Shown here in pieces: positions 33,671 to 41,546 of a stretch of DNA of 64,000 nt. Every line of letters starts with the position of its first letter. The stretch's first letter is position 1. The notes under the pieces were generated by a model. It saw only the letters and a program-made list of their open reading frames with translations, did no database searches and was not told where the DNA came from. Made by a program: the position numbers and the translations under genes. The stretch spans positions 1 through 64,000 of the forward strand of contig JAOBWK010000085.1 in NCBI GenBank assembly GCA_025463305.1, in the 5' to 3' direction. Source of the DNA: Ilumatobacteraceae bacterium. GTDB lineage: Bacteria; Actinomycetota; Acidimicrobiia; Acidimicrobiales; Ilumatobacteraceae.

Positions 33671-34513
33671 TCATTTCAGCAGGAGGAACTGCAGCCTGCG
33701 GGACACGACCCACAAACCGGCGAACGCCATCGTAAGGAGGAATCCGACGTGTCCGACAATTCCCCACGACGCGACCCCGGCGTTGGCCGCGCGCACCAGG
33801 GCGACGCCGTGGTACAGCGGCGACAGCTGCACGACCCATCCCCAGCCGCCGTAGGAGGCGAGCGGGTAGAAGGTGGCCGAGAACAGGAACAGCGGCATCG
33901 TCACCGTCGCCACCCACTCGAAGTCGGTCCAGCCGCGCATGTACGTGGTACACGCCATGCCGACCGCGGCGAACGCGAAGCCGATCAGCACGCAGATCGG
34001 CAGCGCCGCGAGCACCCACCACGAGCTCGTCAACCCGAGCACGGCCATCGTCGCGAGGAACGCCGTGGAGTACAGCAGACCGCGGATCAGCGCCCACGTG
34101 ATCTCGCCGAGGGCGACGTCGCCGATGGTCATCGGGGTGGCCAGCACCGCGTCGTAGACGCGGGCGTACTTGAGCTTGTGGAACACGTTCATCGTGCTGT
34201 CGTAGACGGCACCGTTCATCGCGCTCGCGGCCATCATCGCCGGGGCGACGAACTCGGCGTAGGACAGCACGTGCCCGCCAACCGACACGGTACCGACGAG
34301 CTTGCCGAGCCCGACGCGGATCGACAGCAGGTAGAACAGCGGCTCGAAGAACCCGGACAGCAGGATCGGCCAGGTGTTGCGGTAGCACATGACCTGCCGT
34401 TCGACCATCCGGTGGGGGCGCCTGGCAGCGCGCACGACCGGCGGGACGATGCGCAGGAGCGGGAACACCGGGCGGCTTCGCTCGGCGGCGATCCGGGCGG
34501 CGGCGACGGTCAT
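33671..34513 (-). CDS. ABC-2 type transporter permease (DrrB/NodJ-like)
   Basis: This 280-residue permease has six predicted membrane helices (for example FFEPLFYLLSIRVGLG, FLATMAVLGLTSSWWVLAALPICVLIG, LFLFSATFYPLASYG) and the ABC-2 signature around SPLYHGVALVRAANAG. The N-terminal 60 residues are cytoplasmic and basic. It pairs with the next permease and the ATP-binding protein upstream as a three-gene exporter of the daunorubicin-resistance or NodIJ type, which exports drugs, lipids or polysaccharide-linked lipids. The ATG at 34513 overlaps the stop of the other permease by four bases. Confidence 0.88.
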   Translation of the reverse strand: MTVAAARIAAERSRPVFPLLRIVPPVVRAARRPHRMVERQVMCYRNTWPILLSGFFEPLFYLLSIRVGLGKLVGTVSVGGHVLSYAEFVAPAMMAASAMNGAVYDSTMNVFHKLKYARVYDAVLATPMTIGDVALGEITWALIRGLLYSTAFLATMAVLGLTSSWWVLAALPICVLIGFAFAAVGMACTTYMRGWTDFEWVATVTMPLFLFSATFYPLASYGGWGWVVQLSPLYHGVALVRAANAGVASWGIVGHVGFLLTMAFAGLWVVSRRLQFLLLK

Positions 34514-35298
34514 GCGAACAGCCGCTTGCGGGCGAGGTGGCGCATCGCGACGGAGCCGGCCACGACGAACACGAGCAGGTACGCAGTGTGGCCGAGCGCG
34601 GCGAGTGCCGACATGTGCGTACCGCTGACCCACGATCGACACATCTCGACCGCGTGCCACAGGGGTGTCGCATAGCCGACGACTCGCACGCCGACGGGCA
34701 GCTGGGAGAGCGGGAAGAACGCGCCGCCGAACAGGAACAGCGGCACGATGATGAAGCGTTGGATGACCGGGAACGACTGGTCCGAGTCGCGGGTGACGGC
34801 CCAAGCGGAGAACGGCATCCCGATGGCGACGCCACCGAGCGTCGCAGCCGGCACCGCAGAGATCAGGCCCCACGAGCGCACGTCGGGGAAGAACGCCATC
34901 ACCACCGCGACCGCACCGGCGGCACTGGCCGCGCGGAACACGAGCCAGAGCAGGTGCGCCGCGACGATGTCGCCGGGCTGCAGCGGCGTCGCCGACATCG
35001 CCTCATACTGGCGACCCCACTTCATCGCGTCGTGCACCGGCCACAGGCTCTCGATCGCGCACACCATCATCGCCGTGGTGGCAAGCAGGCCCGGCGCGAC
35101 GAACGCGATGTACGGGATGCCGTCGAGGATGTGCGCGCTGCCCCCGTTCTTGTTGACGAGCGCGCCGACGCCGAGGCCCATCGCGAGCAGGTAGAGGATC
35201 GGCTGCAGGAGCGAGGTCATCAGGTTCGCCCGCCAGACGCGGCGGTAGACCATCAGCTTCCACTCGAACACGTGCAGGGTCGACGGCGCGGTCATCAC
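34510..35298 (-). CDS. ABC-2 type transporter permease (second subunit)
   Basis: This 262-residue ABC-2 permease has helices including LLQPILYLLAMGLGVGALV, IAFVAPGLLATTAMMVC and FIIVPLFLFGGAFFPLSQLPV, and the family segment GYATPLWHAVEMCRSW. It resembles its neighbour closely in layout, so the pore is probably a heterodimer. The annotated start gives MMTAP; the ATG three bases later (35295) is equally possible. It is 24 bases from the ATP-binding gene and overlaps the downstream permease by four bases. Confidence 0.88.
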   Translation of the reverse strand: MMTAPSTLHVFEWKLMVYRRVWRANLMTSLLQPILYLLAMGLGVGALVNKNGGSAHILDGIPYIAFVAPGLLATTAMMVCAIESLWPVHDAMKWGRQYEAMSATPLQPGDIVAAHLLWLVFRAASAAGAVAVVMAFFPDVRSWGLISAVPAATLGGVAIGMPFSAWAVTRDSDQSFPVIQRFIIVPLFLFGGAFFPLSQLPVGVRVVGYATPLWHAVEMCRSWVSGTHMSALAALGHTAYLLVFVVAGSVAMRHLARKRLFA

Positions 35299-35322
35299 TC
35301 GATCAATCTCACTCGACCCCTC

Positions 35323-36306
35323 TCACTCGACCAGGGTGCGGCCGGTGAGGCGGAGGAAGACGTCTTCGAGCGTGCTGCGCCGCACGAGCGCGCTCTCCGG
35401 CCGCGCGCCGTCGGCAACTGCCTTGGCCAGCGCCTCGTCGCCGTTGTCCGCGTAGACGAGGATGCGGTCCGGGAGCACCTCGTGACGCTCGCCGATGCCG
35501 GCCGCGAACGGTTCGTTGTCGGCGTTCGTGCCGGCCCGGAAGCGCAGCTCGAGCACCTCCCGCGTCGCGTGCTCCTCGATCAGCTGACGCGGCGATCCAC
35601 GGGCCACGATGTGCCCGCCGTCCATCACCACGAGGCGGTCGCAGAGCTGCTCGGCCTCGTCCATGTAGTGGGTGGTGAGCACGAGGGTGACGCCCTGCTG
35701 CTTCAGCCGATAGAGGCGGTCCCAGAGGATGTGCCGGGCCTGCGGATCCAGCCCGGTGGTGGGCTCGTCGAGCAGCAGCAGATCGGGCTGGTTGATGAGC
35801 GAGCGGGCGATCGTGACCCGCCGCTTCATCCCGCCGCTCAGCGGTTCGACCCGGCTGGAGGCACGATCGGCGAGCTGGACGAACTCGAGCAGCTCCTTGG
35901 CCCGCCGTCGTGCCTCGGCGCGGCTGAGGTCGAAGTATCGCCCGTAGATGACGAGGTTCTCCTCCACGGTCAGCTCGTTGTCGAGCGAGTCGAGCTGGGG
36001 CACCACGCCGAGCCGGCGGCGGATCGCCGGACCGTCGGTGGTGGGGTCGAGCCCGAACAGGCGGAGGGTCCCGCCGGAGATCGGCGACGTGCAGCCGATC
36101 ATCCGCATCGTGCTCGACTTGCCGGCACCGTTCGGGCCGAGGAACCCGAACGCCTCCCCGGGCTGCACCGCGAAGTCGATGCCATCGACCGCCACGAACT
36201 CGCCGAACGACTTGCGCAGCCCGACGGCCTGGATCAACGGCACCGCCGCTCCATCGGCCATGGCATCGCCGGCCGCGGCGTCGCCGGCCATCAGCGGGTC
36301 ATCCAT
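35323..36306 (-). CDS. ABC transporter ATP-binding protein (DrrA/NodI-like)
   Basis: This 327-residue nucleotide-binding subunit has Walker A LGPNGAGKSS, the Q-loop VVPQ, signature LSGGMKRRV, Walker B LLLLDEPTTGLDP, and switch His (LTTHYMDEAEQLC). The C-terminal extension of about 80 residues (RPESALVRRSTLEDVFLRLTGR) is typical of the DrrA/CcmA class. I place the start at the ATG at 36306, because GGGGGAG lies eight bases upstream; the GTG at 36312 would be only two bases from it. It energises the two permeases that follow, forming an exporter of unknown substrate. Confidence 0.92.
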   Translation of the reverse strand: MDDPLMAGDAAAGDAMADGAAVPLIQAVGLRKSFGEFVAVDGIDFAVQPGEAFGFLGPNGAGKSSTMRMIGCTSPISGGTLRLFGLDPTTDGPAIRRRLGVVPQLDSLDNELTVEENLVIYGRYFDLSRAEARRRAKELLEFVQLADRASSRVEPLSGGMKRRVTIARSLINQPDLLLLDEPTTGLDPQARHILWDRLYRLKQQGVTLVLTTHYMDEAEQLCDRLVVMDGGHIVARGSPRQLIEEHATREVLELRFRAGTNADNEPFAAGIGERHEVLPDRILVYADNGDEALAKAVADGARPESALVRRSTLEDVFLRLTGRTLVE

Positions 36307-36358
36307 CTGCACGTCTCCCCCAAGCCGTCATAGCCCTTCGACCATACCCAGCGGCCCG

Positions 36359-36364
36359 TAGTGT
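36359..36364 (+). promoter_or_regulatory. -10 box (TAGTGT) for the leaderless GNAT gene
   Basis: TAGTGT, then CGGACC, then ATG. No Shine-Dalgarno site. Confidence 0.6.
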
Positions 36365-36370
36365 CGGACC

Positions 36371-36883
36371 ATGGAAATCCGCCCGCTCCGACCCGACGAC
36401 CTGCCGGCCTGCGTGGCGATGAACAACGACGCGATCCCCGCCGTGAGCGAGGCGGACCTCGCCAAGATGACCCGCCTCGTCGACGAATCGCTGCTGTCCC
36501 TCGTGGCCGAGCACGACAGCGGGGTCGTCGGCTTCTGTGTCAACTTCGGCCCCGGCGCCGACTACGACAGCGTCAACTACCGTTGGTTCTGCGAGCGCTA
36601 CGAGGACTTTGCCTACCTCGATCGCATCGTCGTGTCACCCGCGGCGCGCAACCTGGGGGTCGGCACGGCGTTCTACGCGGCCGTCGAGCAGGCCATCGCA
36701 GGCACGCCGTGGCTGTTCTGCGAGGTCAACCTGCGGCCACGCAACGACGGCTCGCTGCGCTTCCACGCCCGGCTCGGCTTCGTCGAGGTCGGCCAGCAGG
36801 AGACCCCGTACGGATCGCTGGTGAGCATGCTCGCCAAGCCGCTCGGGTCCACCGCATCGGTGCTCACGGGCGGCGGCGACTGA
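36371..36883 (+). CDS. GNAT-family N-acetyltransferase
   Basis: This 170-residue stand-alone GNAT enzyme begins MEIRPLRPDDLPACVAMNN. Motif A, with the acetyl-CoA-binding turn, is YLDRIVVSPAARNLGVGTAFYAAVEQ (R-N-L-G-V-G), and motif B is CEVNLRPRNDGSLRFHARLGFVEVG. The family transfers acetyl groups to amines of small molecules or proteins; the acceptor is unknown. It is translated from a leaderless mRNA and followed one base later by a coiled-coil protein gene, which is probably co-expressed. Confidence 0.87.
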   Translation: MEIRPLRPDDLPACVAMNNDAIPAVSEADLAKMTRLVDESLLSLVAEHDSGVVGFCVNFGPGADYDSVNYRWFCERYEDFAYLDRIVVSPAARNLGVGTAFYAAVEQAIAGTPWLFCEVNLRPRNDGSLRFHARLGFVEVGQQETPYGSLVSMLAKPLGSTASVLTGGGD

Positions 36884-36884
36884 G

Positions 36885-37688
36885 GTGCTGGAGGGGGCCC
36901 GCGATCTGTATGCGTTGGCGCCGGAAGCGTTCACCGCGGCTCGAAACACGCTCGCCAAGCAGCTGAAGTCCGACGGACGCACCGACGAAGCGGCGATCGT
37001 CGCGAAGTTGCGCAAGCCGCGGTTGGCCGAGTGGGCGCTCAACCGGCTCGAACGTGTCGAGCGCGACATCGTCGAGCGGCTGGCCCGGGCCATCGTGGCG
37101 GCCCAGCGCGCCCAGTCCGCGGCGATCGGCGGCGATGCCGGCGACCTCCGCGAGGCCACGACCGAGCTCCGCCAGGCCGTTGCGGCGGCCTCGGACGCAG
37201 CCGTCGCGCTCGTGACGGCCGAAGGTGGCAACGGCGAGGGACAACGCACGGACCTCACCGCCATCATCCGCCAACTGGTGGCCGCCGCCGACCCCGCACC
37301 GCTGCTGGCCGGTGTCATCGGGTCCGAAGCGCTCGTCGCACCGGGCGAGTTCTTTCCCGGCGCGCCGGACCCGGGTCCGCGCCGGGCGGGGCCGAAGACT
37401 GCGGCGAAGCAGACGCTGACGCTCGTGCCGCCCGCTGCTGCGGATGCGCCACCCGCGCCGGTCAAGCCCGAGAAGGGCGCTGCGGCGGCGCGGCGGGCGA
37501 TGGCCAGGGCCGAGCGGCTGCGCCTGCAGCAGGAGCTGAAGACCGCGCAGGCCGCCGAGCGGTCGGCCACCAACGCCGTCGACGACGCGGCGGCCGCGCT
37601 CGCCACCGCCAAGGCGGCCCTGAAGACTGCCATCGCCAACACCCGCTCGGCCACGGCCGCGCTCGACGCCTTCGACCCCGACGCCTGA
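36885..37688 (+). CDS. Ala-rich helical protein of unknown function
   Basis: I do not recognise a named family. The 267 residues are mostly alpha-helical. Residues 1-110 (LYALAPEAFTAARNTLAKQL, then EAAIVAKLRKPRLAEWALNRL) look like a folded helical domain. A Pro-rich linker follows (GPRRAGPKTAAKQTLTLVPP), then a C-terminal coiled coil of about 85 residues (AARRAMARAERLRLQQELKTAQAAERSA). There is no signal peptide and no membrane helix. The GTG is one base after the GNAT stop (TGAGGTG), so the two genes are co-transcribed. A similar layout occurs in other actinobacterial hypothetical proteins, as I recall; no function can be stated. Confidence 0.7.
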   Translation: MLEGARDLYALAPEAFTAARNTLAKQLKSDGRTDEAAIVAKLRKPRLAEWALNRLERVERDIVERLARAIVAAQRAQSAAIGGDAGDLREATTELRQAVAAASDAAVALVTAEGGNGEGQRTDLTAIIRQLVAAADPAPLLAGVIGSEALVAPGEFFPGAPDPGPRRAGPKTAAKQTLTLVPPAAADAPPAPVKPEKGAAAARRAMARAERLRLQQELKTAQAAERSATNAVDDAAAALATAKAALKTAIANTRSATAALDAFDPDA

Positions 37689-37717
37689 CGCACTCGCCGC
37701 AGCACCCGTGCGGGCTG

Positions 37718-37829
37718 ACACTGATGACTTCGCCACACCGCATGTGGCACGTCGCGCGCTGTCCCGCTGGCAGCCGCAAACACTGATGACTTCGCCACAC
37801 CGCATGTGGCACATCGCGCGCGGTCCCGC
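37718..37829. repeat. Two 50-base direct repeats, 62-base period, each with a hairpin core
   Basis: Copy 1 (37718-37767) and copy 2 (37780-37829) are identical except for two bases (G/A and T/G). Each contains arms GCCACA and TGTGGC around CCGCA, a 6-bp stem with a 5-base loop. They fill most of the gap between the coiled-coil gene and the convergent whiB-type gene. They look like a small dispersed palindromic element rather than an ordinary terminator. Confidence 0.85.
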
Positions 37830-37867
37830 GTCGGCGGCGCGGACACCGGCCGCAGGCGCGGCGGATG

Positions 37868-38275
37868 TCAGCGGACCAGGTAGAGGCGGGGGCGGGCGAT
37901 GCCGACGGGGGTGGGGTCGGGCTCGGTGATGCCGGCGTCGGGGGACGCCGTGCCGGTGGGGCGGAGGTGCGCGGGACGGGCGGGGTGGTTGGCCGTGGCG
38001 TCTTCGCGCCGGAGGCGGCGACGCTGGGACTCGGTCATCCCGCCCCAGATGCCGAACTTCTGCTTGGTCTCCAGCGCATAGTCGAGGCACTGCCGGCGCA
38101 CCGGGCAGGCCTTGCACATCGACCGCGCATACGTGGTGTCGGTGCCTGGCTGGGGGAAGAACAGATCGGGGTCGGCCGTCTCGCAGATGGCGGACCGGGA
38201 CCATGCCAACGACGGGGCCGACGACGGGGCCAATGTCGGGGCCATCCGGCCACGCTCGAGGGTGTGTTCGCTCAT
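37868..38275 (-). CDS. WhiB-family iron-sulfur transcriptional regulator
   Basis: This 135-residue Wbl protein has the four cluster-binding cysteines (C31, C54-x2-C57, C63 in MCKACPVRRQC), the DPDLFFP block before them, the G[VI]WGG turn as FGIWGGMTE (74-82), and the basic DNA-binding stretch SQRRRLRRED. Wbl proteins bind a 4Fe-4S cluster and work with sigma factors; they occur only in Actinobacteria and their phages. The C-terminal 40 residues are a Pro-rich extension. The specific subclass (WhiB1 to WhiB7) cannot be fixed; the lack of an AT-hook argues against WhiB7. Confidence 0.92.
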   Translation of the reverse strand: MSEHTLERGRMAPTLAPSSAPSLAWSRSAICETADPDLFFPQPGTDTTYARSMCKACPVRRQCLDYALETKQKFGIWGGMTESQRRRLRREDATANHPARPAHLRPTGTASPDAGITEPDPTPVGIARPRLYLVR

Positions 38276-38324
38276 GTCGTCACCATCGCAGAGGGGTGTG
38301 ACACAGATGATCGGCCCACAAGGG

Positions 38325-39005
38325 CTACAGCTCGATCGAGCGGCTCCAGAACGACGAGGCGGCGGTCGACACCATCTGGACGACGGTGTCGATCGGGAAG
38401 ACCGTGGCGTCGAGCACCAGGTGGTAGAGCGAGGCGTCGGCCGGATCGCGGTCGAACAGCCGCTGGACGAACTTCGACCAGGCCTTGTCGGTGTCGACCT
38501 GGCGGGTGCGGGCCTCGGCTTCCGGCACGGCCTCGATGGCCATCGCCCTCGCCAGGCAGCGATCGGCCGGGCCGTTGAGCCGCACGTGGAACGCGCTCGG
38601 CTTGCCCGCGAGCACGACAGCGGCGGCGCGACCGAGGATCACCCCACCGGTCGTGGAGGCGATCTCGTTCACGCTGGTTTCGACCTGGCGGCGCAGCTGG
38701 CGGCGCGGATCGGCATCGGCGCCCGACACGGGGAGGCCGAGCACGGAGGTGAGGTTGGCGAGGCTGGCGAGGATGCCGGCGGGCGGCGCCTGGTCGCGCT
38801 CGGCCTGGGTGACCCGCTCGACGATGGTCGAGGCATCGGGGCCCTGCTTGCCCGACAGCAGGCGATCGTAGAACGGGATGCCGAGCTGCTCGGCGAGCCG
38901 AGGGGCGATGACGCTGCCGCCGGCGCCGTACGTCGCGGAGACGGTGACGGTGCCATGAGCCGGACCCGAGGCGGGGCGGTCGTTGGATTCACTCTGTGCT
39001 GACAT
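38325..39005 (-). CDS. Cytidylate-kinase-like protein
   Basis: This 226-residue protein of the cytidylate kinase-like family (PF13189) has an altered P-loop region ATYGAGGSVIAPRLAEQLGIPFYDR in place of the usual GPxGSGKxT, STTGGVILGRAAAVVL in the centre, and the lid-like segment DKAWSKFVQRLFDRDPADASLYHLVLDA. Family members are P-loop kinases of unknown substrate rather than true CMP kinases (Cmk). The ATG is well supported by GAGGGG four bases upstream. It sits between whiB and the omega-amidase gene, with gaps of 49 and 96 bases. Confidence 0.85.
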   Translation of the reverse strand: MSAQSESNDRPASGPAHGTVTVSATYGAGGSVIAPRLAEQLGIPFYDRLLSGKQGPDASTIVERVTQAERDQAPPAGILASLANLTSVLGLPVSGADADPRRQLRRQVETSVNEIASTTGGVILGRAAAVVLAGKPSAFHVRLNGPADRCLARAMAIEAVPEAEARTRQVDTDKAWSKFVQRLFDRDPADASLYHLVLDATVFPIDTVVQMVSTAASSFWSRSIEL

Positions 39006-39101
39006 GACGCCCCTCGTGGTGCAACTCGTCGACCGATCGTCGACTCGACGATCCGGTTCCCCGCAGAGACCATAGGCGAGCTGCGCCGGAACGCGAAGCG
39101 G

Positions 39102-39899
39102 TCAGTGCGTGCGGCGATCGCGAAGGAACTGGAACCGCTCGCGCGTCGCGGCGACATGTGCCGCGCTGATGTCGGCGAGCAGGATCGACTCGGTGCGCGC
39201 TGCGGTGACGAGCAACTCGCCCAGTGGGTCGACGATGCGGCTGTCGCCGCTGTACGCCAGTCCGCCGCCCTCACCGACACGGTTGCAACCGACGACGTAC
39301 GCCTGGTTCTCGATGGCCCGCGCCTGGAGCAGCGCCTGCCAGTGCAGCCGTCGCGCCTCCGGCCAGTTGGCCGGCACGAGGTACACATCGGTCGTCTTCG
39401 CCAGCTGCCAGAACTCGTCGGCGAAGCGGAGGTAGTAGCAGATGAGCGGGCTGACCCGCAGCCCCACGATCTCGATCGTGATCAACGTGTCGCCGCCGCG
39501 GAAGTGCTGATCCTCACCGCCGTAGGTGAACGGATGGATCTTGCGGTAGCGGTGCACGGTGCCGTCGGGTCCGGCGAGCACGAAGCTGTTGAACGGGCGC
39601 TGGTCGGAGGGATCCGCATCGGCGGGGATCTCGGGGCAGGTACCGCCGACCCACAGACCGTTCGCAGCGGCCTGCTCCACGATGAACTGCGACGACGGAC
39701 CACCCTCGGGCTCGCCGATGGCGCGGTCGGTGACGAAGCCCGTGCTGAACGTCTCGGTCAGCAACGCCAGCCGTGCGCCCGATCCGGCGGCGGAGCGGAT
39801 CATCGGCGCGAGGTGGGCGAAGTTGGCGTCGCGGTCGCCCCACTCGATGTCGTGCTGCAAGGCAGCGATGCGCACGGTGTCGGCCCCTGGGTCGCTCAC
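39102..39899 (-). CDS. Carbon-nitrogen hydrolase, omega-amidase-like
   Basis: This 265-residue nitrilase-superfamily amidase has the Glu-Lys-Cys triad in LTETFSTGF, YRKIHPF and SPLICYYLRF, and the second conserved Glu in PEARRLHWQALLQARAIENQAYVVG. The sequence pattern fits the YafV/NIT2 omega-amidase branch, which hydrolyses alpha-ketoglutaramate or alpha-ketosuccinamate. The GTG start overlaps the stop of the aminotransferase gene by four bases. Glutamine transaminase plus omega-amidase is a known metabolic pair that salvages 2-oxo acids such as 2-oxo-4-methylthiobutyrate, and the coupling here supports that role. Confidence 0.86.
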   Translation of the reverse strand: MSDPGADTVRIAALQHDIEWGDRDANFAHLAPMIRSAAGSGARLALLTETFSTGFVTDRAIGEPEGGPSSQFIVEQAAANGLWVGGTCPEIPADADPSDQRPFNSFVLAGPDGTVHRYRKIHPFTYGGEDQHFRGGDTLITIEIVGLRVSPLICYYLRFADEFWQLAKTTDVYLVPANWPEARRLHWQALLQARAIENQAYVVGCNRVGEGGGLAYSGDSRIVDPLGELLVTAARTESILLADISAAHVAATRERFQFLRDRRTH

Positions 39900-41068
39900 G
39901 CGGTCAGGGCCTTGAGGCGCGACACGGCCTCGTCGAGCACCTCGAACCGCTTGCAGAACGCAAAGCGGACGAGGTGCTTGCCGCGCCGCTGATCGAGGTA
40001 GAAGACCTGGTTCGGGATGGCTACGACGCCGCACAGGTGAGGCAGTTCGCGGCAGAACGCATACCCGTCGCCGTCGGCGCGCAGCGGGCGGATGTCGACG
40101 GTCACGAAGTACGTGCCACTCGGGCGGAAGACCTCGAAGCCGGTCTCGACGAGGCCGGCGCAGAGCCGGTCACGCTTGGCCTGGAGGTCGGCGGCGATCT
40201 CGTCGTAGTACGCATCGGGCAGGCGGAGGCCGACGGCGATCGCCGGCTGGAACGGGCCGCTGTGCACGTAGGTGAGGTACTGCTTGGCGGTGCGGACGGC
40301 GGCCACGAGCGGCGCGGGCCCGACGATCCAGCCGACCTTCCAACCGGTGGTGTTGAACGTCTTGCCGCCCGACGAGATCGTCAGCGTGCGCTCGCGCATG
40401 CCCGGCAGGCCGGCGATCGGCACGTGCTCCAGCCGGTCGAAGATGAGGTGCTCGTAGACCTCGTCGGTGACGACGAGCAGATCGTGCTCGATCGCGAGGT
40501 CGGCGATCGCCTGGATCTCGTCGCGCGTGAACACCTTGCCCGTCGGGTTGTGCGGCGTGTTGAGCAGGATCAGCTTGGTGCGCGGCGTGATGGCGGCGCG
40601 CACCTCGTCGATGTCGGCGTGGTAGTCGGGCGCGTGCAGCGTCACCGGCTTCACGGTCGCGCCGGACATCGCCGCGCACGCCGAGTACATGTCGTACATC
40701 GGCTCGAACGTGACGATCTCGTCGCCCGTGTCGAGCAGCGCGATCAGCGTCGCGGCGAGCGCCTCGCTCGCGCCGGCGGTGGACAGCACCTCGGTGGCCG
40801 GGTCGAATGTGAGCCCGTAGAAGCGCTGCTGGTGGTCGGCGACGGCGTCGCGCAACGCCGGCACACCGATGAGCGGCGGATACTGGTTCTGCCCGCCGTT
40901 GATCGCGGCGATCGCCGCGTCGAGCACCTCACGCGGACCGTCGGTGTCGGGGAAGCCCTGGCCGAGGTTGACCGAGTTGGTGGCCACGGCGAGCGCGGAC
41001 ATCTCGCCGAAGATGGTGGTGCCCAGCCCTTGCAGCTTGGCGGAGAGGTACGGCAGTCGATCGGACAT
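39896..41068 (-). CDS. PLP-dependent aminotransferase, glutamine/kynurenine transaminase-like
   Basis: This 390-residue class I/II aminotransferase has the N-terminal VNLGQGFPDTDGP, the cofactor stacking region GASEALAATL, LLNTPHNPTGKVF, VTDEVYEHL, the PLP lysine in SSGGKTFNTTGWKVGW, and the substrate Arg in LVRFAFCKR. The GQGFPDTDG and PHNPTGKVF blocks are typical of the kynurenine aminotransferase III/glutamine transaminase K and YbdL methionine aminotransferase group. Partnered with an omega-amidase, it probably transaminates 2-oxo acids using glutamine. The start could be the GTG at 41071; the ATG at 41068 lies seven bases after TACGCT. Confidence 0.88.
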   Translation of the reverse strand: MSDRLPYLSAKLQGLGTTIFGEMSALAVATNSVNLGQGFPDTDGPREVLDAAIAAINGGQNQYPPLIGVPALRDAVADHQQRFYGLTFDPATEVLSTAGASEALAATLIALLDTGDEIVTFEPMYDMYSACAAMSGATVKPVTLHAPDYHADIDEVRAAITPRTKLILLNTPHNPTGKVFTRDEIQAIADLAIEHDLLVVTDEVYEHLIFDRLEHVPIAGLPGMRERTLTISSGGKTFNTTGWKVGWIVGPAPLVAAVRTAKQYLTYVHSGPFQPAIAVGLRLPDAYYDEIAADLQAKRDRLCAGLVETGFEVFRPSGTYFVTVDIRPLRADGDGYAFCRELPHLCGVVAIPNQVFYLDQRRGKHLVRFAFCKRFEVLDEAVSRLKALTA

Positions 41069-41075
41069 CACGCGA

Positions 41076-41081
41076 AGCGTA
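41076..41081 (-). promoter_or_regulatory. -10 box (TACGCT) for the leaderless aminotransferase-amidase operon
   Basis: On the minus strand, TACGCT, then seven bases, then ATG at 41068. No Shine-Dalgarno site. Confidence 0.5.
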
Positions 41082-41111
41082 GATCAGCCCGCCGAAACGA
41101 CGTCGAACGGG

Positions 41112-41522
41112 TCAGGACAGGTGCTCGGGGCCGAACGAGTGCGGCAGCAACTGGTCGAGCGTGAAGGTCGCGCGCACGCCGTTCGCGTCGGCCGCGTACA
41201 CCGGCGTGTCGAGCGCGGCGAACTCGCGGATGCGCTGCCGACAGCCACCGCAGCACGTGCCGAGGTCGTCGCCGTCGCACACCGTGAGCACCGCCACGAT
41301 CTCGCGCTCGCCGGCCGCGACCATCGCCGAGATCGCACCGGCCTCGGCGCACGAGCCCTGCGGATAGGCCGCGTTCTCGACGTTGCAGCCGGCGAAGATC
41401 CGCCCGCTCGGGGTCAGCATCGCCGCGCCGACGCGATAGTGCGAGTACGGCGCGTGGGCGTGCTGCTGCACGGCCAGCGCGGCAGCGAACATCTCGTCGA
41501 CAACGTGCTGATCCAGCTCCAT
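41112..41522 (-). CDS. cdd: Cytidine deaminase
   Basis: Cdd deaminates cytidine and deoxycytidine to uridines in pyrimidine salvage. The 136-residue homotetrameric-type enzyme shows YSHYRVGAAM, the substrate block GCNVENAAYPQGSCAEAGAI with catalytic Glu60 and zinc ligand Cys58, and the second zinc site CGGC (91-94) followed by RQRIREF. The usual PCGxC is CCGGC here, so the proline is replaced by Cys90. The length is normal. It has a leaderless promoter in the 24-base gap to the acyltransferase gene upstream. Confidence 0.94.
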   Translation of the reverse strand: MELDQHVVDEMFAAALAVQQHAHAPYSHYRVGAAMLTPSGRIFAGCNVENAAYPQGSCAEAGAISAMVAAGEREIVAVLTVCDGDDLGTCCGGCRQRIREFAALDTPVYAADANGVRATFTLDQLLPHSFGPEHLS

Positions 41523-41529
41523 CGCACCG

Positions 41530-41535
41530 ACGATA
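41530..41535 (-). promoter_or_regulatory. -10 box (TATCGT) for leaderless cdd
   Basis: On the minus strand, TATCGT, then CGGTGCG, then ATG. Confidence 0.55.
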
Positions 41536-41546
41536 CCGGCCGTGCG

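Noticed and set aside
33671..36306. A nodulation or daunorubicin-resistance locus
   Set aside because: Only the generic ABC-2 exporter architecture is shared. There are no biosynthetic or nod genes nearby, so the substrate is left open.
37718..37829. A CRISPR array
   Set aside because: There are only two units, and the 12-base separation is too short for spacers.
37462..37846. Minus-strand frames with repeated CHMRCGE-like peptides
   Set aside because: The peptide repetition only reflects the 62-base DNA repeat; there is no start signal and no domain.
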